Positions 1 to 8,623 of a stretch of DNA of 64,000 bases are shown piece after piece. Position numbers and translations under genes: made by a program. Position 1 is the stretch's first letter, and every line of letters begins with the position of its first letter. The stretch comes from JAXMDC01 sp046349035 (GTDB lineage: Bacteria; Pseudomonadota; Alphaproteobacteria; Rhizobiales; Kaistiaceae), in contig JAXMDC010000004.1 of the NCBI GenBank assembly GCA_046349035.1, positions 372,001-436,000 of the forward strand, read 5' to 3'. The notes under the pieces were generated by a model that did not search any database, was not told the origin of the DNA, and saw only the letters and a program-made list of their open reading frames with translations.

Positions 1-2
1 TC

Positions 3-704
3 AATGCCTTGGCGGCGTTTGCCTTCTTGGTGTTGTGGCACTTCGGCCTGGTTCAGGTGATGTTCGAGACCGATCGCACGCACATCTCCAATATCATTCT
101 GGCCCTCTTCGTTCTGACGGTTGCGCACTGCTTCTACCAAACGATCCTGATTTCGCGGGAACTGGTCATTGCCAGGCGGGTCCAGGAAGAAATCGCCGGG
201 ACCGGACGTGGCTTTCAGGTAATCGGTGACCGTGTACTGACGCAGGACGGCCGGGAGTTGGAGCAGGGTGTGATAACTCGGCACATTGCCAACCTTGTCA
301 CCAAATCGCGTGCCGCTGGTGGCCAGAAGATCGACCAAACGCTTCTCCTACGCTCTCTCGCCGAGCAGCTGCGGGCCCGCGAAAAGCTCGGCTGGTTCAT
401 CGCCGAGGCGCTGCTTCGTCTCGCCCTTCTCGGCACGGCCGTCGGCTTCATCCTGATGCTCATTCCGATCGCCAGTCTGAAGTCATTCGACGTCGAAACG
501 CTGCGGAGTGCCCTCGCGGGCATGAGCGGAGGCATGGCCATCGCGCTCAACGTCACGGTCGCCGGCATCGCCAGCGCGCTTCTACTGAAGGTCGAATATT
601 ACTTCCTGGACGAGTCGGTCAGCGACCTCTTCCATCTGATTACTGACATCACCGAGGTTCACGTGGTCTCCGCGCTTGAGCGGACGGCCGAAACAAGGGC
701 CTGA
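3..704 (+). CDS. MotA/TolQ/ExbB-like proton channel family protein (5' partial)
   Basis: The reading frame is open back to the first complete codon of the window, so the true start lies upstream; an internal TTG at 9 would give 231 residues. Hydrophobic segments lie near residues 1-16 and 27-50, then a charged cytoplasmic stretch (about 55-125), then two more membrane segments near 130-155 and 165-195. The C-terminal pair has the MotA/TolQ/ExbB pattern: GTAVGF in the first helix and SALAGMSGGMAIALN leading into the second. Such proteins form the stator pentamer that uses proton or sodium flow to drive a partner protein. It is followed 51 bases later by a second membrane protein on the same strand, probably its partner. 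Substrate or driven machine is unknown. Confidence 0.75.
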   Translation, partial: NALAAFAFLVLWHFGLVQVMFETDRTHISNIILALFVLTVAHCFYQTILISRELVIARRVQEEIAGTGRGFQVIGDRVLTQDGRELEQGVITRHIANLVTKSRAAGGQKIDQTLLLRSLAEQLRAREKLGWFIAEALLRLALLGTAVGFILMLIPIASLKSFDVETLRSALAGMSGGMAIALNVTVAGIASALLLKVEYYFLDESVSDLFHLITDITEVHVVSALERTAETRA

Positions 705-755
705 TACGCCAGCGACCGAGCAACAGCCAACGGGACTTAGGCGGGATAGCGGCAG

Positions 756-1361
756 ATGATACCTTTTGCAGTATTCGGAACGGTCGCGGCCTACGTCATG
801 GTGGCGGTGCTGCTCCTAAGCCTCAACCTCACCTCGCTGTGGCGCTGGTGGATCAAGGCCGCAGCGATGGTCGTAACGACCGCATTCTTCGTGGGCACTT
901 ACCTGGCAATTGACGGCATTCTCGGGTGGCCGTCAGCGGCGGCTCTGCCTGACCGGTTCAAGTTCCTGTCCTCTCAGGTGATGGAACCGAACAAGGTAAA
1001 CGGCGACCCAGGCGCGATCTTTCTTTGGATCCAGGAGCTCGACGATAAGAATTTGCCGGTTAGCGTACCTAAGAACTTCAGGTTGAACTATACTGTATCG
1101 ACCGCCAAGGACGTGCAGGACGCCCAGTCCAAACGCCAGGCCGGCAAGGACGTGATGGGCAAGACCTCCGACAAGAAGGGCAAAGAGGGCGAGGAGAACG
1201 AGCCGCCCAAGAAGCTCGGCCCTGTGCTCGAGACTGAGGCCGTCGGCACGACTACCGACACGGTGCCTTTCATGGACGACACGGTCCACATGACCTTCGA
1301 GGAGCTCCCACCGATCCTCTTGCCGGACAAGATACCCTTAACTGCCGACGCAATTCATTGA
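756..1361 (+). CDS. Hypothetical membrane protein, partner of the MotA-like gene
   Basis: This 201-residue protein is not recognised. It has two N-terminal membrane segments (about residues 2-25 and 33-56), then a soluble part. Residues about 125-155 are a highly charged linker rich in Lys, Glu and Asp, likely unstructured, and the C-terminus is acidic and proline-containing (ELPPILLPDKIP). There is no OmpA-type peptidoglycan-binding domain, so it is not a normal MotB. It is the second gene of the run that starts before the window and probably shares its transcript. A role as regulator or adaptor of the channel protein is inference from position only. Confidence 0.6.
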   Translation: MIPFAVFGTVAAYVMVAVLLLSLNLTSLWRWWIKAAAMVVTTAFFVGTYLAIDGILGWPSAAALPDRFKFLSSQVMEPNKVNGDPGAIFLWIQELDDKNLPVSVPKNFRLNYTVSTAKDVQDAQSKRQAGKDVMGKTSDKKGKEGEENEPPKKLGPVLETEAVGTTTDTVPFMDDTVHMTFEELPPILLPDKIPLTADAIH

Positions 1362-1491
1362 CAGAGCCGGCAATTCCCCGCTCGGCGGAAACTCGGCGGC
1401 CGGGCCGGAATTGACGCGCTGACCGCTCCGCTATGCTACAATTCTGGTTCGGGCTCGGTTTTCCGGCGTCCGAAACGGAGGAGCATCTTAA

Positions 1492-2523
1492 ATGTCAAAA
1501 CCCCTGAGAATTGGGCTGATAGGCGGCCTACTGGCCGCCCTCGGCACCATGCATCTCGCGGCGACGGCTTCGGCCGCGCCCTTTACGATCATTTCGACGG
1601 ACGTGACCACTCAGCTCGTGCCGAATTCGGTCACGGACTTCGCCGACACCCTTGGCTATTTCAAGCGCGAGGGCGTGGATGTCACCATCGTCCGCGTTCA
1701 AGCGACGCCGTCCGCGGTCGCCGCCCTCCAGGCTGGCCAGGGGGATATGGCAAACATTTCCGTGGATCAGGCCCTTCTGCTCGCCGCCCAAGGCACCGGC
1801 GTGAAAGCTGTCACTTCGCCGAACAAATCGCTCGGCTATGTGATCGCCGCCAAGGACTCGATCAAGTCCGTCAAGGACCTCGAGGGCAAAGCCTTCGGCG
1901 TCGCTCGCGTTGGCAGCGCCGACTATTCGGCGAGTTTGCTTGTCATGCGCACCTCAGGCGTCGCGACAGACAAGGTGAGCATGGTGGCAATCGGAGCTCC
2001 CGACGTTCGGGGCCAGGCCCTTGCCGCCGGGCGTATCGACGCAACGACCATGAGCTACGGAGCCTGGCTCGCCGTGCCAGACAAGAAGGGGCTGCACGTA
2101 CTCGTCGACCAGGACGCTTACTACAAGGCCGCGCCTGTCGTGAACAAAGTCAACGTTGTGTCGGCTGCAGCGCTCAAGAACCGCGGGCCGGAAATCGAGG
2201 CCGTGATCCGCGCGCTCACGAAAGCCTCGCGCGACTTCGACGCCGACCCCAAGAAGTGGGTCGACGCCATGGTTGTGGCAAGGCCGGACGTACCTCGCGC
2301 GACGCTGGAACAGCTCGCCGCCTCGTTCAAGAACGTCGCCTGGAGCACCAACGGCGGGATGAACGCCAAGGAGCTGAAATCCACGCAGGACTTCACTTAC
2401 GAGTCCCCGGACTTCAAGGACATCAAGAAGTTGACCTTGGGCGACTGGGTTGATTTTGGTCCGGTTGATGCCGCTTTGAAGACCCTTGGCACCGTCTCAG
2501 GGCCCGACACACCGGCCCGCTGA
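1492..2523 (+). CDS. ABC transporter substrate-binding protein, NMT1/SsuA-like
   Basis: The 343-residue protein has a Sec signal peptide ending at about residue 28 (ATASA/APF) and a two-lobe NMT1/THI5-like periplasmic binding fold. Segments such as GYFKREGVDV, the QAGQGDMANIS stretch and DLEGKAFGV are typical of binding proteins for taurine, sulfonates, nitrate or pyrimidine precursors; the ligand cannot be read from sequence. A strong Shine-Dalgarno sequence, GGAGGAG, lies just before the ATG. The ABC ATPase gene starts 7 bases after the stop. No permease gene is present nearby, which is unusual for this transporter type. Confidence 0.85.
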   Translation: MSKPLRIGLIGGLLAALGTMHLAATASAAPFTIISTDVTTQLVPNSVTDFADTLGYFKREGVDVTIVRVQATPSAVAALQAGQGDMANISVDQALLLAAQGTGVKAVTSPNKSLGYVIAAKDSIKSVKDLEGKAFGVARVGSADYSASLLVMRTSGVATDKVSMVAIGAPDVRGQALAAGRIDATTMSYGAWLAVPDKKGLHVLVDQDAYYKAAPVVNKVNVVSAAALKNRGPEIEAVIRALTKASRDFDADPKKWVDAMVVARPDVPRATLEQLAASFKNVAWSTNGGMNAKELKSTQDFTYESPDFKDIKKLTLGDWVDFGPVDAALKTLGTVSGPDTPAR

Positions 2524-2530
2524 GACCTTC

Positions 2531-3412
2531 ATGCTGTTGTCGAGCGACCAGCAACAAGGGCAGTCTGAAACTGCAGTGAGCCCCGCGAAGATAATCATTC
2601 GCGGGGCTTCGAAGACCTTTACGCGGTCTCGCTCAAGCAGCAGTATCGAGGCGCTTTCCAAAGTCAGCCTCGACATCGCCGACAACACCTTCGTCACGCT
2701 GGTGGGGCCGTCGGGCTGCGGCAAGACAACGTTGTTGCGGCTAATCAACGGCTTGGTTGAGCCAGATTCCGGCGAAGTCTTGGTCTCCGGCAAGACGCCG
2801 CAGCCCGGACCGAACATGGGTTTCGTTTTCCAGTCGTTCCGCCTCATTCCGTGGACGACCGTTCGGCGCAACATCGCCTTCGGCCTCGAGATTGCCGGCG
2901 CCCCGGCCGAGGTCACGCGCGAGCGAGTCGAACGCTACATGCAGCTGGTCGGCCTCACTCGCTTCGCCGATTCTTATCCGTCGGAGCTTTCCGGCGGCAT
3001 GAAGCAGCGTGTGGCAATCGCCCGGGCTCTCGCCACCGAGCCCGAAATCCTGTTGATGGACGAACCGTTCGCCAGCATCGATGCCCAGACCCGGGAGTTG
3101 ATGCAGACTGAGCTTCTTCGCCTATGGGGCATGCGCAAGGGGGTGGTGGTCTTTGTCACGCACAGCGTCGATGAAGCTGTCTTACTAGCGGATCGCGTAG
3201 TGCTGATGGGGCCTCGGCCCGGTCGAATTCTGGAGATTCTCCCGGTAGACCTGCCACGACCGCGCACCGACTACGACGTGCGCTCTCGCCCGGAATTCAC
3301 CGAATTGCGCAACCATCTTTGGAACCGTATCCGGACGATGGTGACAACCGATCCCAATTCCGACTTTTACCAGCGGGACTCTGGCGCCGCCCGGGGCGGG
3401 ACATCGGGATAG
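2531..3412 (+). CDS. ABC transporter ATP-binding protein, SsuB/TauB-like
   Basis: This is a 293-residue ATPase starting at the ATG at 2531, just after the binding-protein gene; a longer frame from 2486 would overlap that gene. It has a Walker A motif (GPSGCGKTT), a Q-loop (VFQSFRLIPW), the signature LSGGMKQR, Walker B (ILLMDEPFASID) and the switch His (FVTHSVDEA). This layout fits the nitrate/sulfonate/taurine ATPase subfamily that works with a BPD_transp_1-type permease. Here no permease follows: the next gene is leuD on the opposite strand. Either the permease is encoded elsewhere or the locus has lost it. Confidence 0.88.
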   Translation: MLLSSDQQQGQSETAVSPAKIIIRGASKTFTRSRSSSSIEALSKVSLDIADNTFVTLVGPSGCGKTTLLRLINGLVEPDSGEVLVSGKTPQPGPNMGFVFQSFRLIPWTTVRRNIAFGLEIAGAPAEVTRERVERYMQLVGLTRFADSYPSELSGGMKQRVAIARALATEPEILLMDEPFASIDAQTRELMQTELLRLWGMRKGVVVFVTHSVDEAVLLADRVVLMGPRPGRILEILPVDLPRPRTDYDVRSRPEFTELRNHLWNRIRTMVTTDPNSDFYQRDSGAARGGTSG

Positions 3413-3521
3413 TGCGCACCGCCCGTGCGAACACAGCCATCACCAATACCGTCAGCGATCTTCTAGGGCAGCGGACGCTCAAACCCGCGCCGAGCAAGGC
3501 CCCTGTCGGCCGGCCAAGGGA

Positions 3522-4133
3522 CTAGACCCAAGGGCGGGTTATTGCCGATTGTTCCTCAAAGCGATCGATCTTGGCGGTCTTTTCCAGCGTCAAACCGATG
3601 TCGTCGAGACCGTTAAGGAGGCAGCGCTTCTTGAACGCATCGATTTCGAAATGCACCTCGCCGCCATCCGGTCCTTGGATTGTCTGCTTTTCGAGATCGA
3701 CCGTAATGGTCGCATTGGCACCGCGCATGGCGTCGTCCATCAGCGCCGCCAGAACCTCCTTGGAAACTCTGATCGGCAGAATCCCGTTCTTGAAGCAGTT
3801 GTTATAAAAGATGTCGGCGAATGATGTTGAGATAACGCAGCGGATACCGAAATCGAGCAGGGCCCAGGGCGCGTGCTCTCGGCTTGACCCGCACCCGAAA
3901 TTGTCGCCGGCGACGAGAATCTGCGCCTTGCGATAGGCCCGCCGATTGAGCACGAAGTCGGGGTTTTCCGATCCGTCGTCGCGATAGCGCAGCTCGGCGA
4001 ACAGGCCCTTGCCGAGACCCGACCGTTCGATGGTCTTGAGATAGTTCTTGGGAATGATCATGTCCGTGTCGACGTTGATCATCGGCAAGGGAGCCGCCAC
4101 TCCGGTCAGTGTCGTGAACTTCTGCATCGCCAA
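3522..4133 (-). CDS. leuD: 3-isopropylmalate dehydratase small subunit
   Basis: LeuD is the swivel-domain subunit that works with LeuC to isomerise 2-isopropylmalate to 3-isopropylmalate in leucine biosynthesis. The 203-residue length is normal. The conserved small-subunit motif GDNFGCGSSREHAPWAL lies at residues 76-92, and the N-terminal VDTDMIIPKNYLK segment is typical. The gene follows the zincin gene by about 20 bases on the same strand. Its partner leuC lies about 1 kb upstream, separated by the zincin and by an opposing small secreted-protein gene, so leuC and leuD are not in one transcript here. Confidence 0.95.
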   Translation of the reverse strand: MAMQKFTTLTGVAAPLPMINVDTDMIIPKNYLKTIERSGLGKGLFAELRYRDDGSENPDFVLNRRAYRKAQILVAGDNFGCGSSREHAPWALLDFGIRCVISTSFADIFYNNCFKNGILPIRVSKEVLAALMDDAMRGANATITVDLEKQTIQGPDGGEVHFEIDAFKKRCLLNGLDDIGLTLEKTAKIDRFEEQSAITRPWV

Positions 4134-4156
4134 CTCCGCCTAACACCCGATCCGCC

Positions 4157-4552
4157 TCAGAACTCTGCTGACTCGATACGCTCCATGTCTTCGTCGGAAA
4201 GCCCGAAATGGTGACCGAGCTCGTGCACGAGGACATGGGTAACGATCGCGCCGAGCGTATCTTCGTTCTCTGCCCAATAATCAAGAATCGGCCTGCGATA
4301 GAGCCACACCATATTCGGGAAGCGCCCGGTTTCCGGGGTCGCCGGTGCATGCGCGAGCCCCACTCCCTGGAAAAGCCCAAGCAGATCGAACTCCGACTCG
4401 ATCTCAAGCTCTTCCAACGCGTCCCCGTCAGGAAACTCCGCAACGCGGATACCGACCTCCCCGATCAGGCCCCTCACCTCCTCCGGCAACGCGGCCAATG
4501 CGGCGCGCCCCAGGGCCTCAAGGTCGTCGAGCGATGGCGCCAGGCGCCCCAT
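4157..4552 (-). CDS. Minimal zincin-type metallopeptidase family protein
   Basis: The C-terminal half carries an HExxHxxGxxD motif (HELGHHFGLSD), the signature of the small metallopeptidase family formerly called DUF1025, whose substrates are unknown. The ATG at 4552 gives 131 residues starting MGRLAPSLDDLE, which matches the family's usual length and N-terminus. The frame continues upstream to a TTG at 4636 that would add 28 poorly conserved residues. No signal peptide is seen, so a cytoplasmic role is likely. The gene sits about 20 bases before leuD and may be cotranscribed with it. Confidence 0.8.
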   Translation of the reverse strand: MGRLAPSLDDLEALGRAALAALPEEVRGLIGEVGIRVAEFPDGDALEELEIESEFDLLGLFQGVGLAHAPATPETGRFPNMVWLYRRPILDYWAENEDTLGAIVTHVLVHELGHHFGLSDEDMERIESAEF

Positions 4553-4732
4553 CCATTCCCTGTCGCCCGATCCCGCATTCACGTCACGCTCTCCAATCAC
4601 TGCCGGCTTTTCACCTGAACCAACGATAAACTCCAAGATCAGGACCAGTTCAGCCGCGGAGTTCTATCCCTTCGTCACCACGGTCGATCAAGCCTAGGCG
4701 AGACCGGCCAGATGAAGAGAAGGATAAACACC

Positions 4733-5047
4733 ATGTTCACCAACATCCTCCGCGCCGCCGCTTTCGCCGTGACCGCCGCTGCCACCGTTGGTTCAGGCAG
4801 CGCCCTCGCCAACAACTACTCTTACAGCACCACCAACTACGGCTACGTCGACACCTACAAGGCCGACTACGGCCACTGGGAGCTCCAGCAGGTTTCGACG
4901 CCCCGCCAAGTCTGCGAGAAGATCTACGAAACGAAGCGTTGGCACGACTACTACGGCTGGCATTCGGCGCAGGTCTTCGTCGGCGAGAAGTGCAAGACGG
5001 TGTACGACATCAGCTACGTCAAGGTCTGGATCGCCGCCGCGTACTAG
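4733..5047 (+). CDS. Small secreted Tyr-rich protein, unknown function
   Basis: From the ATG at 4733 this is a 104-residue protein with a clear signal peptide ending at about residue 26 (GSALA/NNY). The mature part is rich in Tyr and Trp and has two Cys (in PRQVCEKIYE and VGEKCKTVYD) that could form one disulfide. The upstream ATG at 4712 would place AGAAGG inside the coding region; that purine stretch instead gives a good Shine-Dalgarno sequence for the ATG at 4733. It faces leuC and ends in a strong shared terminator. I recognise no family. Confidence 0.6.
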   Translation: MFTNILRAAAFAVTAAATVGSGSALANNYSYSTTNYGYVDTYKADYGHWELQQVSTPRQVCEKIYETKRWHDYYGWHSAQVFVGEKCKTVYDISYVKVWIAAAY

Positions 5048-5068
5048 GTCGTCGCTTCCAGCGATTGC

Positions 5069-5099
5069 AAAAAAGGAGGCCCAATGGGCCTCCTTTTTT
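5069..5099. terminator. Bidirectional rho-independent terminator
   Basis: A perfect 8-bp GC-rich stem (GGAGGCCC / GGGCCTCC) with a 3-base loop is flanked by A6 on one side and T6-7 on the other. It can terminate both the small secreted-protein gene on the plus strand and leuC on the minus strand, whose TAA lies at its edge. Confidence 0.9.
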
Positions 5100-6519
5100 A
5101 TCCCCTCCCCCCGGCCGGCCAGTCCCTTACGTCAACGAAACGCCCGGCAATCGCGGCCGCCGCCGCCATCGGAGCCGACACCAAGTGGGTGCGCCCCTTG
5201 TGCCCCTGGCGGCCCTCGAAATTCCGATTCGAAGTCGATGCGCACCGCTCACCCGGCAGCAGTCGGTCGGCGTTCATCGCCAGGCACATCGAACAGCCTG
5301 GCTCCCGCCACTCAAATCCCGCAGCCAAGAAAATCTTGTCCAGGCCCTCTGCTTCGGCCTGTTCCTTGACGAGGCCAGATCCCGGAACCACCATCGCCTT
5401 GACGCGATCGTTGACACGGTGACCGGCGACAACGCTGGCCGCCGCGCGCAGGTCCTCAATGCGCCCGTTGGTGCACGATCCAAGGAAGACGCGGTCGACA
5501 GCGATATCCGTCATCGCCGTATCGGGTTGCAGGCCCATATAGGCGAGGGCGCGCTCCATCGACCGCCGCTTGTCCGGATCGGCGATCGCTGCAGGGTCCG
5601 GGACGCGACCGGTGATCGATACAACGTTCTCCGGGCTGGTGCCCCACGTGACGAGCGGCGGCAGAGCATTTGCGTCAAGGCGAATCTCCGCCTCGAAGGT
5701 CGCCTGCTCATCGCTCCGCAGCGTATCCCAATAGCGGCGTGCCATATCCCAGGCGCCCCCCTTCGGGGCCCGCGGGCGGCCGCGAACGTAGGCGAAAGTC
5801 GTCTCGTCCGGAGCGACCAAGCCGGCCCGCGCCCCTCCCTCGATCGACATGTTGCAGACCGTCATTCGACCTTCCATCGACAGGGCGCGGATCGCCTCCC
5901 CCGCGTACTCGATAACGTGGCCGGTGCCACCGGCCGTGCCGATTTCGCCGATGATCGCCAGGATGATGTCCTTGGCCCCCACCCCCGGTCCCGGCCTGCC
6001 GTCGACCGTGACCCGCATGTTCTTGGCCTTGCGCTGTATCAGCGTTTGCGTCGCCAACACGTGCTCGACCTCCGAGGTGCCGATACCGTGCGCTAACGCA
6101 CCGAATGCGCCGTGCGTTGAGGTGTGGCTGTCGCCGCAGACGATAGTCATCCCGGGAAGAGTGAAACCTTGTTCCGGGCCGACGATGTGGACGATTCCTT
6201 GGCGCGGGTCGACCTCGTTGAAGAACTCGACGCCGAACTCTCTGGCGTTGCGGGCAAGCGTTGAGACCTGCAAAGCCGACTCCGGGTCGGCAATGCCTTT
6301 GCGCCGGTCGGTGGTCGGTACGTTGTGATCGACGACCGCCAGAGTCCGGCCAGGAGAATGGACCTCGCGGCCAGCCATGCGCAGCCCCTCGAAAGCCTGC
6401 GGACTGGTCACTTCGTGCACCAGGTGCCGATCGACATAGATAAGGCACGTACCGTCTGCGGCTTCGTCGACCAGATGGTCTCGCCAGATCTTGTCGTAGA
6501 GCGTTAATGCACGGGCCAT
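5098..6519 (-). CDS. leuC: 3-isopropylmalate dehydratase large subunit
   Basis: LeuC is the [4Fe-4S] aconitase-family subunit of isopropylmalate isomerase in leucine biosynthesis. The 473-residue length is normal. Cluster ligands are visible at Cys349 (GSCTNGR) and Cys409/Cys412 (GCSMC). Other aconitase-family motifs are VDHNVPTTDR near residue 63 and CGDSHTSTHGAFG near 128. The gene ends at the bidirectional terminator, and its start is 72 bases from the divergent phosphodiester glycosidase gene. Confidence 0.96.
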   Translation of the reverse strand: MARALTLYDKIWRDHLVDEAADGTCLIYVDRHLVHEVTSPQAFEGLRMAGREVHSPGRTLAVVDHNVPTTDRRKGIADPESALQVSTLARNAREFGVEFFNEVDPRQGIVHIVGPEQGFTLPGMTIVCGDSHTSTHGAFGALAHGIGTSEVEHVLATQTLIQRKAKNMRVTVDGRPGPGVGAKDIILAIIGEIGTAGGTGHVIEYAGEAIRALSMEGRMTVCNMSIEGGARAGLVAPDETTFAYVRGRPRAPKGGAWDMARRYWDTLRSDEQATFEAEIRLDANALPPLVTWGTSPENVVSITGRVPDPAAIADPDKRRSMERALAYMGLQPDTAMTDIAVDRVFLGSCTNGRIEDLRAAASVVAGHRVNDRVKAMVVPGSGLVKEQAEAEGLDKIFLAAGFEWREPGCSMCLAMNADRLLPGERCASTSNRNFEGRQGHKGRTHLVSAPMAAAAAIAGRFVDVRDWPAGGRG

Positions 6520-6591
6520 AGACTTTTCCGGGTTCCTTCCGCCATCCCCGCCTATGATGTAGCGACCTGATGGTCAATACGGAGTGGCAGA

Positions 6592-7365
6592 ATGCCTCCG
6601 CGTACCGCCCGGTATGCGACCGGGTTCCTGAGAGCGCTGCAGCTCACCGCTTGGATCCTGCTGCTGTCCTGGCCGGCGACCGCGGCGGCCGCCAGTTGCC
6701 GACCCGTGATCCACCAGGCTGCCCGTTTCACGGTGTGTTCGGTCGATCTCAAGACTGAAGACCTCCGCCTTTTCTGGCGCAGCGGCACCGGACAACCGTA
6801 CCGCTCAACCCGCGCCTTGGAGGGTGAACTGGCTACGCGCGGACTTCGCCTGGCCTTCGCCATGAATGCGGGCATGTTCGAGGCCGACGGCGCCCCGGTC
6901 GGTCTTTACGTCGAAGACGGCACCAGATTCCGACCAGCCAACACCGCCACCGGGCCGGGCAATTTTCATCTGAAACCGAACGGCGTGTTCTTCTGGAATG
7001 GAGGACGCGCTGGGATATTCGAGACCGGCCGGTTCCTCAAAGAAAGGCCGGCGGCCGATTTCGCCACGCAATCGGGCCCCATGCTGGTGATCGACGGCAA
7101 GCTCCACCCGGCATTCTTGGCGGACAGCACCTCTTTCAAGGTCCGCAACGGGGTCGGCATCGCTTCCGATGGCGAAGTTGTCTTTGCGATTTCGGAAACC
7201 GCCGTGACTTTTCACAGCTTCGCGACACTGTTTCGCGATGTCCTCGGGTGTCGAAACGCGCTATTCCTCGATGGCAGCGTTTCGGTGCTGTTCACGCCCG
7301 AACGCGGACATCCAGCGTTCGCTTCCGCCATCGGTCCGATCGTCGGCGTCGTCTCCCGAAACTAG
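6592..7365 (+). CDS. Phosphodiester glycosidase family (DUF2233/NAGPA) exported protein
   Basis: The 257-residue protein has an N-terminal hydrophobic signal segment (about residues 12-33), followed by a Cys in AAAASC that could serve as a lipobox. The rest matches the phosphodiester glycosidase / DUF2233 fold related to the mammalian uncovering enzyme NAGPA. Diagnostic stretches are FAMNAGMFEADGAPVGLYVE, GNFHLKPNGVFFW, and LFLDGSVSVLF near the C-terminus. Bacterial members are thought to act on phosphodiester-linked sugars at the envelope; the actual substrate is unknown. It is transcribed divergently from leuC and converges on rplS. Confidence 0.8.
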   Translation: MPPRTARYATGFLRALQLTAWILLLSWPATAAAASCRPVIHQAARFTVCSVDLKTEDLRLFWRSGTGQPYRSTRALEGELATRGLRLAFAMNAGMFEADGAPVGLYVEDGTRFRPANTATGPGNFHLKPNGVFFWNGGRAGIFETGRFLKERPAADFATQSGPMLVIDGKLHPAFLADSTSFKVRNGVGIASDGEVVFAISETAVTFHSFATLFRDVLGCRNALFLDGSVSVLFTPERGHPAFASAIGPIVGVVSRN

Positions 7366-7405
7366 GGAGCGATCCGTGGAACAGGCTACGCCCGTTACGA
7401 ACGGC

Positions 7406-7804
7406 CTACGCGCTCGCCCCGCCCGCGTCATCCTCGCCAGCGCGCCGGTCCTGCTTCTCGCTAATGCGGGCGGCCTTACCGCGAAGATCGCGCAGGTAAT
7501 AGAGCTTGGCGCGACGCACCTTGCCGCGTCGAACAACGACGATTGAGTCAATCGCCGGCGAATACACCGGGAACACCCGCTCCACACCTTCGCCGTAGGA
7601 GATCTTCCGGACGGTGAAATTCTCGTTGATTCCGCCGCCGGCCCGCCCGATGCAAACGCCTTCATACGCCTGCACACGGCTCCGCGACCCCTCGGTCACC
7701 TTGACGTTCACGCGAACCGTATCGCCCGGTGCAAAGTCGGGCACCGCTCGCGCGGCCGCAATCTTAGCCAACTCGGCTTTTTCGAGCTCTTCCACGGCGT
7801 TCAT
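7406..7804 (-). CDS. rplS: 50S ribosomal protein L19
   Basis: This is a 132-residue L19, a large-subunit protein at the interface with the 30S subunit. The family core is clear: PGDTVRVNVKVTEGSRSRVQ, AYEGVCIGR, FTVRKISYGEGVERVFPVYSP and KVRRAKLYYLRD. It is the last gene of the ffh-rpsP-rimM-trmD-rplS operon, with a gap of about 105 bases after trmD. The short Ala/Gly-rich tail beyond the RD motif is usual in alphaproteobacteria. Confidence 0.97.
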   Translation of the reverse strand: MNAVEELEKAELAKIAAARAVPDFAPGDTVRVNVKVTEGSRSRVQAYEGVCIGRAGGGINENFTVRKISYGEGVERVFPVYSPAIDSIVVVRRGKVRRAKLYYLRDLRGKAARISEKQDRRAGEDDAGGASA

Positions 7805-7909
7805 TGTCGTTCACCTATCGCGAAGAAGCCCTCGGAGACGGCCGCACGGCGGCGTTTCTCGCCAGACTCCCCTAGCTTGCTGAGAAATTCGGTCGGTTCC
7901 ATAGCCCAG

Positions 7910-8623
7910 TCAGCGGGATTTGTCGATGTGCCAACCGGGCGAGCCGGCCAACAGGTCGGGCCGCCGATCTGCAGTAAGGCGTCGCGCCTCCGCTCCTCTC
8001 CACTCAGCGATCCGCTTATGGTCGCCAGAGAGAAGCACGTCGGGGATTGCCCGTTCTTCGAAAATCTGCGGGCGCGTGTAATGGGGGGCCTCGAGCAGCC
8101 CCTCGTTGAAGCTTTCCGTTTCGGATGACGTCGGATTGCCCATTACCCCCGGCAGGAGCCGGACCACGGCGTCTATCAAGGCCATTGCGGCTATTTCCCC
8201 GCCCGACAAGATGTAGTCACCGATTGAGACCTCTTCGAGCGCGCGTGCCTCAATGACGCGTTCATCAACCCCCTCAAACCGCCCCGCGACGACAAGGGCC
8301 CCCGTCCCTGCCGCAAGCTCCCTCACCCGGCCCTGATCGAGCGGTCTCCCCCGCGGGCTCATCAACAGGCGAGGCCGCGCGTCCCCGGACGGGCTACAGC
8401 CATCGATAGCCCTGGCCAGCACATCTGCGCGAAGCACCATACCCGGGCCTCCACCGGCGGGCGTGTCGTCGACCGCTCGGTGCCGGCCGATGCCACTGCC
8501 ACGGATATCGACTGTCTCAAGCGACCAGATACCCTCGTCGAGCGCGCGCCTGGCAAGGCTCGTCCCAAGCGGACCGGGAAACACTTCCGGCATCAATGTC
8601 AGCACGGTGGCTCGCCATGTCAT
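7910..8623 (-). CDS. trmD: tRNA (guanine37-N1)-methyltransferase
   Basis: TrmD methylates G37 next to the anticodon using S-adenosylmethionine and prevents +1 frameshifting. The 237-residue protein has the SPOUT trefoil-knot motifs: PGGGPGMVLRADV, LLMSPRGRPLDQ, the RFEGVDERVIE segment, and GDYILSGGEIAAM. The ATG overlaps the rimM stop in an ATGA junction, indicating translational coupling within the ribosomal operon. Confidence 0.97.
   Translation of the reverse strand: MTWRATVLTLMPEVFPGPLGTSLARRALDEGIWSLETVDIRGSGIGRHRAVDDTPAGGGPGMVLRADVLARAIDGCSPSGDARPRLLMSPRGRPLDQGRVRELAAGTGALVVAGRFEGVDERVIEARALEEVSIGDYILSGGEIAAMALIDAVVRLLPGVMGNPTSSETESFNEGLLEAPHYTRPQIFEERAIPDVLLSGDHKRIAEWRGAEARRLTADRRPDLLAGSPGWHIDKSR

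Noticed and set aside
3..1361. Zorya-type phage defence (ZorA/ZorB)
   Set aside because: The first protein is MotA-like, but the second lacks the OmpA-type ZorB domain and no ZorC/D/E helicase or nuclease follows.
3319..3525. Short frame after the ABC ATPase as a remnant permease
   Set aside because: It overlaps the ATPase in another frame, has no membrane segment and no permease motif.
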